A program made the position numbers and the translations under genes. Below are positions 23,184 to 34,870 of a stretch of 64,000 nucleotides of DNA, piece after piece; the stretch's first letter is position 1, and each line of letters starts with the position of its first letter. The notes below the pieces were generated by a model that saw nothing but the letters and a program-made list of their open reading frames with translations, had not been told where the DNA came from and made no database searches. This DNA comes from Gnetum montanum (taxonomy: Eukaryota; Streptophyta; Gnetopsida; Gnetales; Gnetaceae), in the NCBI GenBank assembly GCA_015680685.1, contig MNCI01026333.1, positions 188,108 to 252,107 on the forward strand, given 5' to 3'.

Positions 23184-23524
23184 TTATAGGTTTCCTGGGC
23201 ATTGGTCATTGCTGCCGTAGTTACGACCAGATCGATGGGCCCACATTCCTTCCAATAATTTCCGTCCAAGGCTCCTTGTGCTCAGGTTCACGACGCTGGC
23301 TATTTTCTCATTTTTCTGTGACATATAAACAAAAATAACAGAGGACGTTGTTGGTTTGAAGAAGCTGGCCCACAAGAATAAGCTATAATATATTTGATCT
23401 TATGGGGTGTGCATATTGCTTACTCAGCATAAAGGAAATTTACCTAACCATGTTCATCAGCAACTGCCAGCAGCAGCGGCAAGAAAACGAGGAAGAAGCA
23501 GATTGCTGTCTTGTTAACCTTCAT
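23184..23524 (-). CDS. Putative small secreted peptide precursor, two exons
   Basis: No family recognised. Exon 1 starts at ATG 23524 and encodes MKVNKTAICFFLVFLPLLLA then VADEHG: basic start, hydrophobic core, small residues before a likely cleavage site, so a clear signal peptide. Exon 2 ends at TAA 23184 with STRSLGRKLLEGMWAHRSGR and NYGSNDQCPGNL, a basic stretch then a short Gly/Asn-rich tail with one Cys, the shape of a processed plant peptide hormone precursor of about 68 residues. The best-looking intron is 23443-23316 (donor TAG|GTAAAT, acceptor TGTCACAG, 128 bp, phase 0), but the last exon 1 codon is then TAG, a stop. An alternative pair in matching phase 1 (CATG|GTTAGG to AAAATAG|CC) avoids the stop. 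So it is either intact with weaker sites or broken by one nonsense change. Confidence 0.55.
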
Positions 23525-23623
23525 TTTTCTCTCTCTATTTGTTTCCTGTTCGTTTGGTTGTTGCTGTAACTTACTTCCCAGGCTCCTCTGCAGATTCATG
23601 CATAGCCAATAGAACCAGTTGCG

Positions 23624-23640
23624 TAATATATAATATATTA
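23624..23640 (-). promoter_or_regulatory. Candidate TATA box of the peptide gene
   Basis: TAATATATTATATATTA on the minus strand, about 100 bp before ATG 23524. The spacing suits a short 5' leader. A purine-rich GAGAGAGAAAA lies just before the ATG. Confidence 0.45.
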
Positions 23641-23694
23641 GTAAGGCATGTTCCTTCGGGGTAGTTTTTGCAGATGCTGAGTTGCAAATTCATG

Positions 23695-23763
23695 TGGACT
23701 TTTCTTCTCCAACTTTTCTGCGGATTGAAACATGGACTTTTCTTCTCCGACTTTTCGGCGGAT
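23695..23763. repeat. 31-bp direct repeat in the peptide gene's upstream region
   Basis: TGGACTTTTCTTCTCC..CTTTTC.GCGGAT occurs at 23695-23725 and 23733-23763 with few differences. It lies 60-140 bp upstream of the TATA-like sequence, a position where duplicated regulatory boxes occur. Confidence 0.65.
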
Positions 23764-24129
23764 AGCGCTGAAATGTTTGAAACATATTGCGAAGCATTAG
23801 GGCCTGCATGTCCCCGCACGTAAAGCTTTCCATCATTGGCCGATATGCAAACTATTAATTACATATGTTTTAAAGAAATAATGTTGGCACTAGGATCACA
23901 GGAACTCAACAATCAGTAGTGAGAGTCTTGGCTTACTAACCTCAGGTAATTTGCTATACATCCTCCTAAGATATTTCATTTCCTTACCATTATAACCCTT
24001 GAAAATACTAATCATGGTCTTATGAATTGTTAGAAACCAATTTAGAGAAGTATTAGTATATATAATGAATTGGCAAGGTAATAAATCAGATTGACATAAC
24101 AATATTAAGTAAGGTGTTTAAATCTTTGT
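23764..24129. other. Unassigned stretch
   Basis: The first part still looks low-copy; from about 23890 on it is AT-rich. Probably the 3' untranslated end of the minus-strand LINE that follows. Confidence 0.35.
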
Positions 24130-25290
24130 GTTTAACTCATCAACAAAGAAAAACCTTTTACACTCTTTCAATATCTTTATAATATTTAGCAATGAGTCCA
24201 TGGCCCCAAACAATACATCCATACAATAGGGTAGAATAGATAATAGTTTGAAAATTTTGTTTTCTAACCTTCTATGCCCAAAGGGCTAAATCCTTACACT
24301 TGTTTTTAAAAGCATAGAGAGCCTTAAAATCTCTGGCTATTTTTTTTTGGATGTATTTCTATCATATGTAATTGTCCATATAAATGAAACCTAAATATTT
24401 AAAAGAATCTATTATTTGTACATTGGTACATATAAAACGAAACTTATAATACTTATTTCTTGTACCTCAAATAATCAATTTTGTTTTATCTACATTTACT
24501 TAAAGACTAGATGAATGAAAACAATTTTCTAAAATTTGCAATATATTTTGTCTACCTTTCTATAGTAGTAGAAATCAAGGAAGCATCATTTGCATATAAA
24601 AGATGATTCACTTCTTGGGATCCAATTTTGATAGCATATCTTTTCCATTCCACAACCATTCCTACATTTCACCAATAAAGATACTAAAGAGAGTTGGAGA
24701 AAGTGGACAACTTTGCTTAACTCCAATTTTTCTCTATAATTGAAATTTTTTCTCTAAATTGTTTTATTTAATTTAAATAATCATTTCATCATACAATCGT
24801 TGAGTTGTTACAACCAAATTAGAAGAGAAGCCAATTTTATGCAATCACAACCATAACTTCGTACAAGTCATTGAATCATATGCTTTTGTGAAATCAATAA
24901 AACAAATAAAAATTTTTTTGTAGTAGTACAAATCAAGGAAGCATCATTTGTATATAAACAATGATTCACTTCTTGGGATCCAATTGATAGCATAAGTATC
25001 TTTTCCATTACACAACCATTCCTACATTCCATCAATAAAGATAGTAAAGAGAGTTGGAAAAAGTGGACAATTTTGCTTAACTCCAAATTTTCTCTAGAAT
25101 TGAAATTTTTTCTCTGAATTGTTGTATATAATTTAAATAATCATTTCATCATACAATCATTGGGTTGTTACAATCAAATTAGAAGAGAAGCCAATTGTAT
25201 GCAAGCACAAACATAGTTTTGTATGAATCACTAAATCATATTCATTTGCAAAATTAATAAAATAAATAAAAACATTCTTGTTAGGCATTT
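24130..25290 (-). pseudogene. LINE reverse transcriptase remnant, partly duplicated
   Basis: Near 24905-24690 the minus strand reads FICFIDFTKAYDSMTCTKLW, then IGFSSNLVVTTQRLYDEMII, then GVKQSCPLSPTLFSIFIGEM, matching RT motifs A and B. The catalytic box region near 24600 is in a shifted frame. Nearer the left end come VDKTKLII and FKYLGFIYM, then the ALYAFKNKCK and LLYGC C-terminal blocks. A second diverged copy of motifs A and B lies at 25276-24919. Confidence 0.78.
24561..25276. repeat. ~358-bp tandem duplication inside the LINE RT
   Basis: 24561-24916 and 24919-25276 are near copies, starting TAGTAGTA.AAATCAAGGA and ending AATAAA.AAATAAAAA. Copies differ by scattered substitutions and a few indels. 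Confidence 0.8.
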
Positions 25291-25949
25291 TTGCAAACTT
25301 TATGTAGTGTCTAAGTCTAACTAAGTGATAAATAGTAGAGTGTTTTTGTTGATGACCTGCTTAACATCTTGCCTTGACCTGGTTACCTTAACCCAAAGAA
25401 CTAATTCTCTTTTTTAGCAAACTGTCCAACAACTTTGAAAAAATGTTACTCACAATAATCATTCAATAATTTTTCAAGTTATTCTTATCCCCCTTTTTAT
25501 ATAAAATTAGAGCTTTATTAGTTTTCCAATGTTAAATTTAGTTCTTTCTCCATGGTTGAATTTAATTTATGCCAAAATTCTCTATGAATAGCATATCCTA
25601 ACTACTTTAATAATTCTACATATAAACCATTTGAATCTACAACTTTTCTAGATGGTATCTTTTTAATATCCTCTATGATTTCCTCTAGAGTAAATTGAAG
25701 AGGTGCTTATTGTATAGTAGTCATAGAATTATCATCATGTGTTGTGAAAAATTAAATGATGAAGAGGCTTTATGATGAAAACATTGCTAAAACTATCCAA
25801 GTTTCTTTTCAATTATGTAAGTAAAATGTTGTTCCTTGATAAATTTTCTTCTCTTGGTTCTAATCAAGCATTTATATTCCTTAGCTAAACGTTATTTGTA
25901 ACACTTATTTGCATTCTTAATCTTCTACATAGCTTTTATGTAGTCCTCA

Positions 25950-26900
25950 TACACCCTGTTCTTATGAATGCATAACTTGCTTAGCTACTACAAAAAAAAT
26001 TTATTTAAGCTTCTTATATTATCTTTCAAAAGCCCATTTATTCGATGCTATATTCATATATTTCTCCTTGACTATTAAGGTGAGTTTGTAGTGACATTTT
26101 TTTCTATTAACATAGAGATAACAAGACTCCACTAAATCTTCTCCAACTTTCAACTCCTTAAGAAAATCAATATCTTCATAAGAACATAAAAGAAAATCAA
26201 TGAAAGTGTTAACTTGAGTTCCTATAAATGTAACTAATGAAGATTAAGGAAATCTAGCAAGTCCATTGCAAATCAGAAAATCAATTTTTTTTCATTCTAA
26301 TAATTGTTGACCCATCTTATTAATAGTTCCATCTATAGAAGTTCAACTCTAGTTGTGATCTTCAACAATATCTAAACTACCAACATTATGTTATTATTGA
26401 ACAATTTTTGTTTACTCTAAACTTATCCTTGTATTAAAATCTCTACAGATAAATACGTAGCCTTTTGACACAAATTCTATAATATCTCTACCTAATAATT
26501 GAAAAAGATGATCATGAGACAACTCTATAGAATCATACAATGTAGCATATATAGGAGTAAAATAACATGTGGCATGGAACACACAACCACGTTAACATAA
26601 TATTTTTAGCCAAACATATTGTTTATGATCATCAATTCTTTCTAAAAGCATACAATTTTTATGAGATTTCCTCACTAATGCTACAATGCCCCTAGAAGGG
26701 TTTCCTCTTCATCCTACTCTTATATTCATTGCAAAAAGTTTAATAAATCCAAGACCTACAAAGTATATAGCACCAACATCTTCCCAAGTTTCAAAAAAAT
26801 TGAAAATATCAAAGTTATGAAAGAAGTTAATGCTAGTCAAAGAAACAAATTTATCTGTAATTCCACTATCAATGTTAAGATATCCATAGCTTAAGGGGCC
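25950..26900 (-). pseudogene. LINE endonuclease (APE-like) remnant
   Basis: Segments on the minus strand: NFDIFNFFETWEDVG, GIVALVRKSHKN, YVWLKIL, YFTPIYATLYD, YVFICRDFNTRI and VNTFIDFLLCS. These follow the order of L1-type APE endonucleases, where GDFN is a catalytic strand. Here it reads CRDFN, with Arg replacing Gly before the Asp. Stops occur in between. Confidence 0.7.
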
Positions 26901-26959
26901 TATATGTTTTTTGAATAATTTTTACAATACTGCTTATTTGAAATGACCATCATGTTGCT

Positions 26960-27510
26960 AACATTTGGGTATGCTACCAAACCCTATTCATGAGCTATCT
27001 TAATCTGTTTCCATTTTTATCCCTTTCTAAAAGTTCCTTTTAAGTTAGATCCTCATTTATCCAAACGTTTTTCCTATTCTTAGTTTCCTTCATGTGGCTT
27101 TGATGTCTTCAATCATGCACTCTCTCTTTGACATCATGAAACTTAATAAGTAAATGTCAAGGCTTTTCATGTCTTTCACTTGGAATCCTAAAAAAGTTAT
27201 AAAGTTTTAGAGAAGCTATATGCATATCTTCTATAATTTTTTAACTTTCTTAAATAAAGTATATCTATTCCACACTCTATCTCTAGGATGCCTACAAAAT
27301 GGAAATTTATTTTCTCCTTTTTTCATCTTTCTCTTTCAAAGATTCTATGATCTATATTTTTTCTTAGTTTCTATTTCTTCAAGATTAGAGTGATTTTTAT
27401 TTTCCTCCACCTTGGCTTTAAGTTCTACTAATTTTAGAAAAATATGTTCATTATCCTTTGGAGCAACACTAGTCTCCTTTCCTCCCTCAATCTTCCTGTC
27501 AACAACTAAT
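26960..27510 (-). pseudogene. LINE ORF1-like remnant
   Basis: A charged, coiled-coil-like start (LVELKAKVEENKNHSNLEE) is followed by a block like the C-terminal nucleic-acid-binding domain of L1 ORF1 (LLIKFHDVKER-type text, then RKLRIGK and W.NEDLT). It is readable only by crossing frames. Assignment rests on order and these short matches. Confidence 0.5.
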
Positions 27511-28594
27511 ACAATGTGTATTTTCTTTTATTATTTGAAAATGCATTTACAAAGTTACAACAAGTATATTATTATGATGGTGCATTAGTAATGGTTAGGA
27601 CATAGTTTATGGCATAAGGAAATACTAGTACACCTTTATTTGGCATTGTAGCAAAGGTTAAATGATAGATTATTCTTACTAAAATTACCAACATAAATTA
27701 AGATAATTTTGTTTTATATACTATAGGGATTTTTTTTGGTTTTAACTTTTTCCTATAATTTTTTTTTCTTTTTTCGAAACAAAAAATCTTGTAATGTTTG
27801 ACTTTATATATATTTAAGAATTCATAAAAATTCTTGCTTGCTCCAATACAATAATCAAAAGAATTGTTATGAGTATGAGGTGAATAGCCTATTTAATGCT
27901 CTTCATTCATTTTCTTTCTCTTCTATGTGGAACATTTCAAACACCCACTTTACTACTTTTCTTAGTAGAAAGATGCCTTCTTAGTCAAAATGTTTGCATC
28001 AACCTACCACATTCAACACTGTTGAACCTATGCTACCAACGTTAGTTGCCTTCATCAAAAATAGTGACTACTCTCCATTAGTTTGAGTCAATGGTTCTCC
28101 ATTAGATAATCCTTCTTATATTTTACCTATTCCCTAACTTGATGTGTAGCTTTTTCTACACCTTTGTACTCATGTGAAACGTTTAAAACTTACTCTAATA
28201 CCATTTCTTTTGGAAACCACTACACCACTAATCCACTAATGGTGTAGTGGTTCCCATAACTTAAAAAATTTTATTTTTTTGTTGTTTTTTATTTGTCTTT
28301 TTTTAACATATGCTTTGAGATTCCTCAGGACTATATTTTCATTTACATTTTCATACAAGATGTGTATGTACTCTAGGACATATAGTAAATACAATGACTA
28401 TGTCTAATTAGTACTAATTAGAGTGGAATATGTGACTTAAAAATTATAAGTCATAGGTTCTCATTCACTGAGTAATACCTCATCATAGGTATAAATGCTA
28501 TTATTTCATTACCATATTTCTAAAAAATAAGTATAACTTAAAACATATTAAAATAATAAAGGTTCTAGAAAGCTAATTGTAATATTTGAACAAA
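27511..28594. other. AT-rich stretch, nothing recognised
   Basis: No coding or repeat signature that I can name between the LINE and element 3. A near-tandem ACTACACCACTAATCCACTAATGG around 28215-28245 is minor. Confidence 0.4.
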
Positions 28595-28599
28595 TTTTG
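28595..28599. repeat. Target site duplication, left copy (element 3)
   Basis: TTTTG, identical to 41498-41502 after the right LTR. Confidence 0.6.
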
Positions 28600-29332
28600 T
28601 GAAACACCACTAAATTTGCATGTTGAAACCCTTATAATCCCATCCCATGAAACCCAAGGCTAAACTTCATTATAAATGTGAATATTACCCATAAGAGCCA
28701 CTTGCACATATTCATAATTTTGGAGCTGAAAAATGCCTCATAAGTGGTCAAAACCTCATTCCCCATGTGAAAAGTGCCACTTAGTGTCTATATTTGGGCT
28801 TGGAAAGGTTAAAAATGCCTTTTGGAATGCCAAAATGATAATTTGATGGGTTTTATTTTATGTATACATCTTTCTACGCTATAAAACTCCTATAGGGAGG
28901 GTAACCTAGAGTGGAAGGGTGTAGCCCACCTACTCCTAGTGTAGAGGCATAAAAACTAGCATGGAGGGGTTTAGGGGGATGGATCTCACCTAGCCCTAAT
29001 GTAGAAACTATCAATGTTGATCTTTTATCCTTTCAATGTTGACACCTCATCCCTAGTATAGAAGCCACATGGCCAAGATTTTGGCATCACATCAACTCTA
29101 GCAAGAACCTTGAAATGCCAATTTGGAAGGTTGAAGACCTAGTATGGAAGGAGTAAAGACAACATGGATGGTGCACCCCCCATTACTATTTTTTCTAAAT
29201 AGAATGGCCATGGATGTTTGACACTTTTCATTTATGGTAACCCCTAAAATTTTGGATACCTACCCCCCTAAATGTGGTAGAAATTTGTAGGAATTTGTAG
29301 CCAATTTTTAGATAAAATCATGGCCAAACCCC

Positions 29333-29339
29333 TATAAAA
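29333..29339 (+). promoter_or_regulatory. LTR TATA box (element 3, left)
   Basis: TATAAAA followed by CCAAAACCCCAACACCATTT, kept in the right LTR at 40791-40797. Conserved spacing between both LTRs supports a promoter role. Confidence 0.6.
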
Positions 29340-29522
29340 CCAAAACCCCAACACCATTTCAAGGTTTCACACTCTTAGTAGTTCTAACATTTTGGCACTT
29401 TGAGCATTTTAGCATCCAAGAGCTCTTTATTTCTAGCAGAAATGTAGTTTTTTAGGGCCTACTAGCATAGAACAATTATAGGCCTATTTACCCCCATTAC
29501 ACACCCCTCCTACCCCACACCG

Positions 29523-29544
29523 CCCCCCCNCCCCCCCCCCCCCC
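29523..29544. repeat. Poly-C tract with one N
   Basis: A run of C interrupted by one N at 29530. The right LTR has no such run at the matching place, so this is an expansion in the left copy or an assembly join. Confidence 0.85.
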
Positions 29545-30078
29545 AGTGATTTGTGAGCCTAGAGTGTTAATGTTACCCCCATGGGATCCCCAAATCTCAA
29601 GGTGGATCATTTTGACAAGATTTAGCCTTTACATTTCACAACCCCAGCAATGATCCACATTGTAGATGTTGGACAAAAATTGAGGAGGTTTGACAACATT
29701 AGGAGTGGATGAGCATCTAAATCATAAAGTGAATTCCATCAGGTTCAATGGGCTTGGAACCCTTACCCAAGTGAACCCCCCTTTTCTCTCCTACAAGCAC
29801 TTTTGTACACATCTTTAAACTTATTCTATATTCAATTAATAAAGCTTGTAGTTTCATTTTGTATACAATTTGTACTCATTTTTGGGCGTTTAGATCTACA
29901 ATTCTCACATTTTTTAGGACCTCATTTTCCATGTTGCTAAGTCCCTGGGTGATCCACTAGATCATCTAGGGCACCTTGAATTCCACTTTTTCTTAGAGGC
30001 CTTGGAGATTCATGATTGAGGTTGTTTGTAGTTCAGAATCATTAGCTTTCTAGTGACTGATATTTTTCATTGCAATAG

Positions 30079-30100
30079 CTTCTTGGTGCTACAAGGAGGT
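30079..30100 (+). other. Possible primer binding site of element 3
   Basis: TTGGTGCTACAAGGAGG starts a few bases after the LTR and loosely resembles the Tat/Athila TTGGCGCCGTTGCCGGGG. The match is weak. Confidence 0.35.
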
Positions 30101-31199
30101 CCTCCATCCAAGTTTTGGGTCTAAACCTTTTCGCTATGTTTTTGGCCATAAAACCAATGCTACAAATCATCCCCATTTTCTACCAAAACCAAATGTTAAG
30201 GTTGCAAGTAATTTGGATTTTAGAAAATTTCACAGTGGTTGCGAGAAATTTCAAAGCCATTGTTGGTGTCCTACCAAAACCTCATACCTCCCTACTATGA
30301 AAATTTCACAACAAAGTTGGTGTGGGTGTTTTTATGTTTTCAAAAAAAATGAAAAATAATTTCATAGTAGTTATTAGAAATTTTTAAAGCTAGCAAGGAA
30401 GGGTATTACCCCTTCCCCACTAGCTAGGAAGGATGTTACCCCATTAGCTATGAACAATGATACCCCCTTGAGCTAGGAAAGATGTTACCCCTCTTAGCTA
30501 GTAAGTATCATACACCTAGACCACCAAAACACCTTGTTGTGAATTTTTTCCAATAGGGTTAAAGGTGCAAATTTTCTAAAAAAATAAAAAGATACCTTAC
30601 CTTTAGAAACAATTAAAGTTTCTACTTTGGTTTTTTAGCCAAAATAAAACTTCCAAAGAAAGTAAACCCCTTTCCTTCTATTTTAACATTGAAAGAAAAG
30701 TTGTAAGACCTCACATATTATCCCCTTTTTTTCCCACCTATTGTATCCTAGCGTAGGTGTAGCTAGGAATCCTAGTGTGGATGGGATTGATATCATTGCT
30801 TGTCATATTTAGTAAAGGGGTATAGCCCTTTGACAACCCCCTTCATCATTTATAGTAAGTAACTCACTTTAGCCATTTTTATCATTTTTCTGTAGCTAGG
30901 AAGCTAGGAGTGGATGAAGTGTGATATTCCCTCTTTCCTTTTTTAGTAAAGGGGTATACCTCCTATTGCAGCCACTTACTATTTATAGTAAGCAATCAAT
31001 TTTCAACCATTTTTCATTTTTTAGTCATTTTTAAATTCCACTTGTTGGAATTTACTCTCTATTTAACATTTTATAAACTTGTTTAGCCATTTTTAGTACA
31101 TTTACAATGTCTTTCAACTGATCAACCATATTACACATTAACCTCACAAACATGGTATCCAACCAAGATGCATTTCATTTCTATGAACCAAAAGGCCCT

Positions 31200-32900
31200 A
31201 CCATCATAGAATGAAGGTAATCGCTTAGGCAAAGAGGTAAAACCCTAGATTTTGTGCTAATTAATGAGGAGTCCTAGAACTTCCTTTGTGCCAAGATACA
31301 AGTTAGTCTATTGATAGAACACTCCAAATTTGACACTAAGAATCAATTAAAAATTATACGTTGGGATGGGAAAGAATACATTCCATCCCCCTATGACCAA
31401 GTCCCCCTCATTGACTTCTATGCATAAATGCTCATACAACTCATAGAGGTTGATGAGTTTAGTAAAGGAATTAGCTCAGAGGATCATCAAGAAGAGGAAG
31501 AGGAGTTTGAGGCCAAGCATGATATGGACACCTTCATTGAAAGTCTTTTTAAAACTCTAGCTTCCAAAACAACCCCATTCAACTCAATATTTCTTACCTC
31601 ATCAATGGCAAGTACCTTGACTAAACTCTTCTCCTATCCATCCTATCATATTTGGGTCCACACCCATCATTGCCACATACCAGACATAACTCGTGTTCCA
31701 ATCCACTTTCTTATTTTCATTAGTTTCCTTTTCCACACAACCTAACTTTATTCACCCAGACACAATGATGTCTACATCATTATGTCCCTTTGCCATGCCA
31801 ATAGGATCCTCATTGCGACCCCAAGCAACATAAGCATCTCAAACCCCATTTATCCCTTTTATGCCCTAGGTTCTAACATAAACATCCTTTTCCTTGTTTA
31901 GCCCACCTATGACCACCATAAACCAACCTCTCCCTTTGATACTACAACCTATCACGTGGACCCAAACCTCTCAACTTCCTCATCAAATATCAGCATAAGC
32001 ACCATAGCCAATGGACATGCCCCAAGGCTTGGATCAAGCCTTCCAAATGATTCAAGACCTTAATGAAAAACTATGAAAACTCAAGGCCAACATAACTTAG
32101 ATGGTCATGGTTCTAAATTTCTACCAAGATGATCTTATATGTCCTATGGTGACTTTCCTATTTCAAGATTTAACAAATATAATGGTCAAGGGAATCCTAA
32201 CACACATTTAGTAACCCTTCAGTCTAACTACCTCTTCTTGCAACCTTGTCCTCACACAATACTGAGAATATTCCCTATGTCTCTTAAGGAAAATTTCCTT
32301 GATTGGTATCAAACCTTACCTTGGAGTCCCATCTCTTTCCTTGAGGATCTCATTAACCAATTTTTCAACTACATCAAATACAACTTGAAGGTAGATGCCA
32401 CATTGGATCAATTGATGAAGGTAAGGCAGGGGCCACTTAAACCAATCAAATGGTTCATTCAAAGGTGGAGCTCAACACTTAATGAAGCCCCACAACCTAC
32501 TATTGAAGCCCACCTCTTGGCCATCTACAAGGGAGTAGTAAATAACTTCATCAAGTCAAAGTTGTACTATCTAGAGCCTTGATCATTAAGCCAAGCTTTT
32601 TCACAAACCAAGAACATTGAGGAAGCAATCAAGGAAAGAAATGACCTAGCCTACATGGCATATAAAAACCATCATGCAAGGAGGAATAGGGATAGAACCA
32701 AGCAAGAACATACAACCATGCCTATAGTAACAAAAGAGTCAAAGTAAGGGAAAAGGAGGGGATCATCACCATGCAATAGATCCTTCTACCCATTGCAACC
32801 ATTCACTTCCTACACTCCAAATCAACCAAGCAAGACCAAACTTTGGGCATAAGGTTAGATCTTAGTACACTAGGTTACTTGCAAAGCCCTCTAAGCTCTT
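31200..32900 (+). pseudogene. Gag remnant (element 3)
   Basis: The first part (about 31380-31650) reads PYDQVPLIDFYA then MLIQLIEVDEFSKGISSEDH and an acidic EEEEEF stretch. The retrotransposon Gag domain is open at 32139-32582, with FPISRFNKYNGQGNPNTHL, LRIFPMSLKENFLDWYQTLP and FLEDLINQFFNY, matching the hallmark order FP.SL...A..WY..LP..I..W..L...F. A stop at 32580 and others split it. No zinc knuckle was found downstream. Confidence 0.75.
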
Positions 32901-33843
32901 ATAATAGTTTCTTAACAACAATCGTATACAACATAAGCAACTAATTGAAGAGGCTCATAAGAGGTACGATCATCTTTCTGACATAGTGAAAGATCCAATG
33001 ATAACTACCAAAGATGATCCTAAGCTAAAAAAATACTTTAGGCTCGATAGTTACTACCATTATCATCAAATGACTAGTCATAATGTCAATTATTACCTAG
33101 CATTAAAGGAAGACCTCTAGAAGATGATAAACCATGGATAGTTGGTAATGAATAAGCCTAGCTCTCTAAGAGAAAATAATAATTCCTATACTATTGCCTC
33201 ATTCATAGAAACCAAATTTTCTAGTCTTTCTAGGGAATCATTTGTTATCAGAGTACCAACATGATCTTGAAGTATAAAGCCTAGAGAGTCATTTGTTGTA
33301 CTAGTACCACCTCCTCTCACCCTTAAGAAGTCTTTCATGATACGTGTCCCCACTTTAGTGGCTTCAACATCACAACATAGTCATTGAGTTTTTAATCCTC
33401 TAAAAACCAAAGTACCATTTATTATCAAAGTTCCTTCACCTTCAACAAGTAAGAATATAACAACCCATGACCAAAGCCTACTTTTAGTGGCCCATAACTC
33501 AAAGGTTAGTAGGAAATCATCATCATAATGGTGGCAAAAGAAACTTGTTACCAAACCAATAAATAAGCCCACTAAAGGTAACCAACCAAGACCAACTACA
33601 CCCAAGGACAAAGGACCCAAGGTGCATACATTGTAACCCAAGCCACAGACCCAAGGAAGAATGCAGGAGGTTAGAACTAATAAGGTAAAAAGAACAAAAG
33701 CCAAGGGGAAGATCTTCCTTACAACAACAGACCAAGCCAAATGATCTCATAAGTAAAAGAACACATCACCAAACTTGTGTGACCTAGTCATGACATCTCC
33801 TACTCATAGGAATGCAATAGCTTAAGTATTTCCCATTATCCCT

Positions 33844-34300
33844 ATGAATAGGGACATGTCCACCAATAGAGAGTTAATTCACTATATCATTAAGAAAACT
33901 TCACTTAGGGAAAATGGGTATCAACCCTTGCTCAACTTTTGTAACAATGAGGTAAAGATTGACTCTAGAAATGGAGAAGTGCTATCCATCCCTCTTCTTA
34001 TTACTATAAATGCTGGTAGGTACAAAGTTCACCATGTTCATGTAGATGATGGGGTAGAAACTAATGTGATATCATATTTCATTGTTGACAAAGTAGGCCT
34101 AACTAGAAGTATTCAGATGACCAGTACCTTAGCGCTTAGCTCATTTAATGGATCATGAGTACTAGTACAAGGTTCCATCTTCTTGGATTTCATTGTTGGT
34201 GAGTAATTCCCTACATTTGCTAACTTCTTAGTAGTTGAAGAGACATCCAGTTTCAACTTGATACTAGGAAGGCCATGGTAAGCAAAGCTTCAAGTAGTTT
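33844..34300 (+). pseudogene. Aspartic protease remnant (element 3)
   Basis: The frame 33844-34158 has VLSIPLLITINAGRYKVHHV then HVDDGVETNVIS, the catalytic loop with DDG in place of DSG/DTG. After one stop or frameshift, VLVQGSIFLDFIVGE and FNLILGRPW follow (to about 34280), the C-terminal ILGRPWL of Tat-type proteases. Nothing pol-like comes next. Confidence 0.75.
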
Positions 34301-34769
34301 AATCTCCTATACATTAGGAGATTCACTTTCCATATGATAGTGGAAAAATTGTAATCCATGGGAACAATGTGTTAGTACCATCAAATAACTATTTTAACAT
34401 TGATCGAGGTTCGAAGGAGGAGTTTCAAAACGAAACACCTAAAACTTAGAATTGGGCCACTAGCAAGAAGGACAATAATGATGTTAACAACATTAATGCT
34501 ACAACAAAAAGCAACCAATGAAAATTCATGTAACTTGCCATGATTAATACGAAAGGTCGTGAACATAAGGTTTTTTCAACAGGATCCTTAATCTCTTAAA
34601 GGTTAAACAACTAGTTCATAATAAACACCTTGTCCCTTCTTTTGTTATCAATAATTTAATTATCTTTACAATATTATATCATGTTTTAATGTTGGCTCTA
34701 GCCTTATGTTCTCTTTTGAGAGCATTTCATACTTGCTAGGCAAGTACAAATCTCATGATCTGCTAAGAT

Positions 34770-34870
34770 CTTAAACTAGTAGTATGGCCAACCAAGGCCT
34801 AAAACTGGAAACCTATAGCCCATTAAGGTGTAAAAGTAGCAACCTCATGGCCTACTAGGGCCTAAAACTA
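34770..34870 (+). repeat. ~36-bp minisatellite, array 1
   Basis: Units like ATGGCCTACTAAGGCCTAAA followed by ACTRGYAACC. The same unit recurs at 37725, 38140 and 38885. Confidence 0.6.

Larger units (their letters stand above)
24130..27510 (-). mobile_element. L1-like LINE remnant with ORF1, endonuclease and RT
   Basis: Read right to left: an ORF1-like part (27510-26960), an APE-type endonuclease (26900-25950), then a linker and RT (25290-24130). It is the same family as the plus-strand copy at 19966, sharing ALYAFKNKCKDL and LLYGC.VWG. Frameshifts and stops run throughout, so it is dead. A ~358-bp tandem duplication in the RT (24561-25276) is a later change. I could not find target duplications or a tail. 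Confidence 0.78.
28600..30078 (+). repeat. 5' LTR of element 3
   Basis: Starts TGAAACACCACTAAATTTG and ends ...TTGCAATAG; it matches 40052-41497 along its length. The last two bases are AG rather than the usual CA. The boundary was set by the flanking TTTTG duplication on the right copy. Confidence 0.78.

Noticed and set aside
33381-33750. 119-codon Leu/Val-rich minus-strand frame resembling a membrane protein
   Set aside because: Antisense to the gag-protease linker of element 3; hydrophobicity comes from Asn/Lys-rich sense codons.
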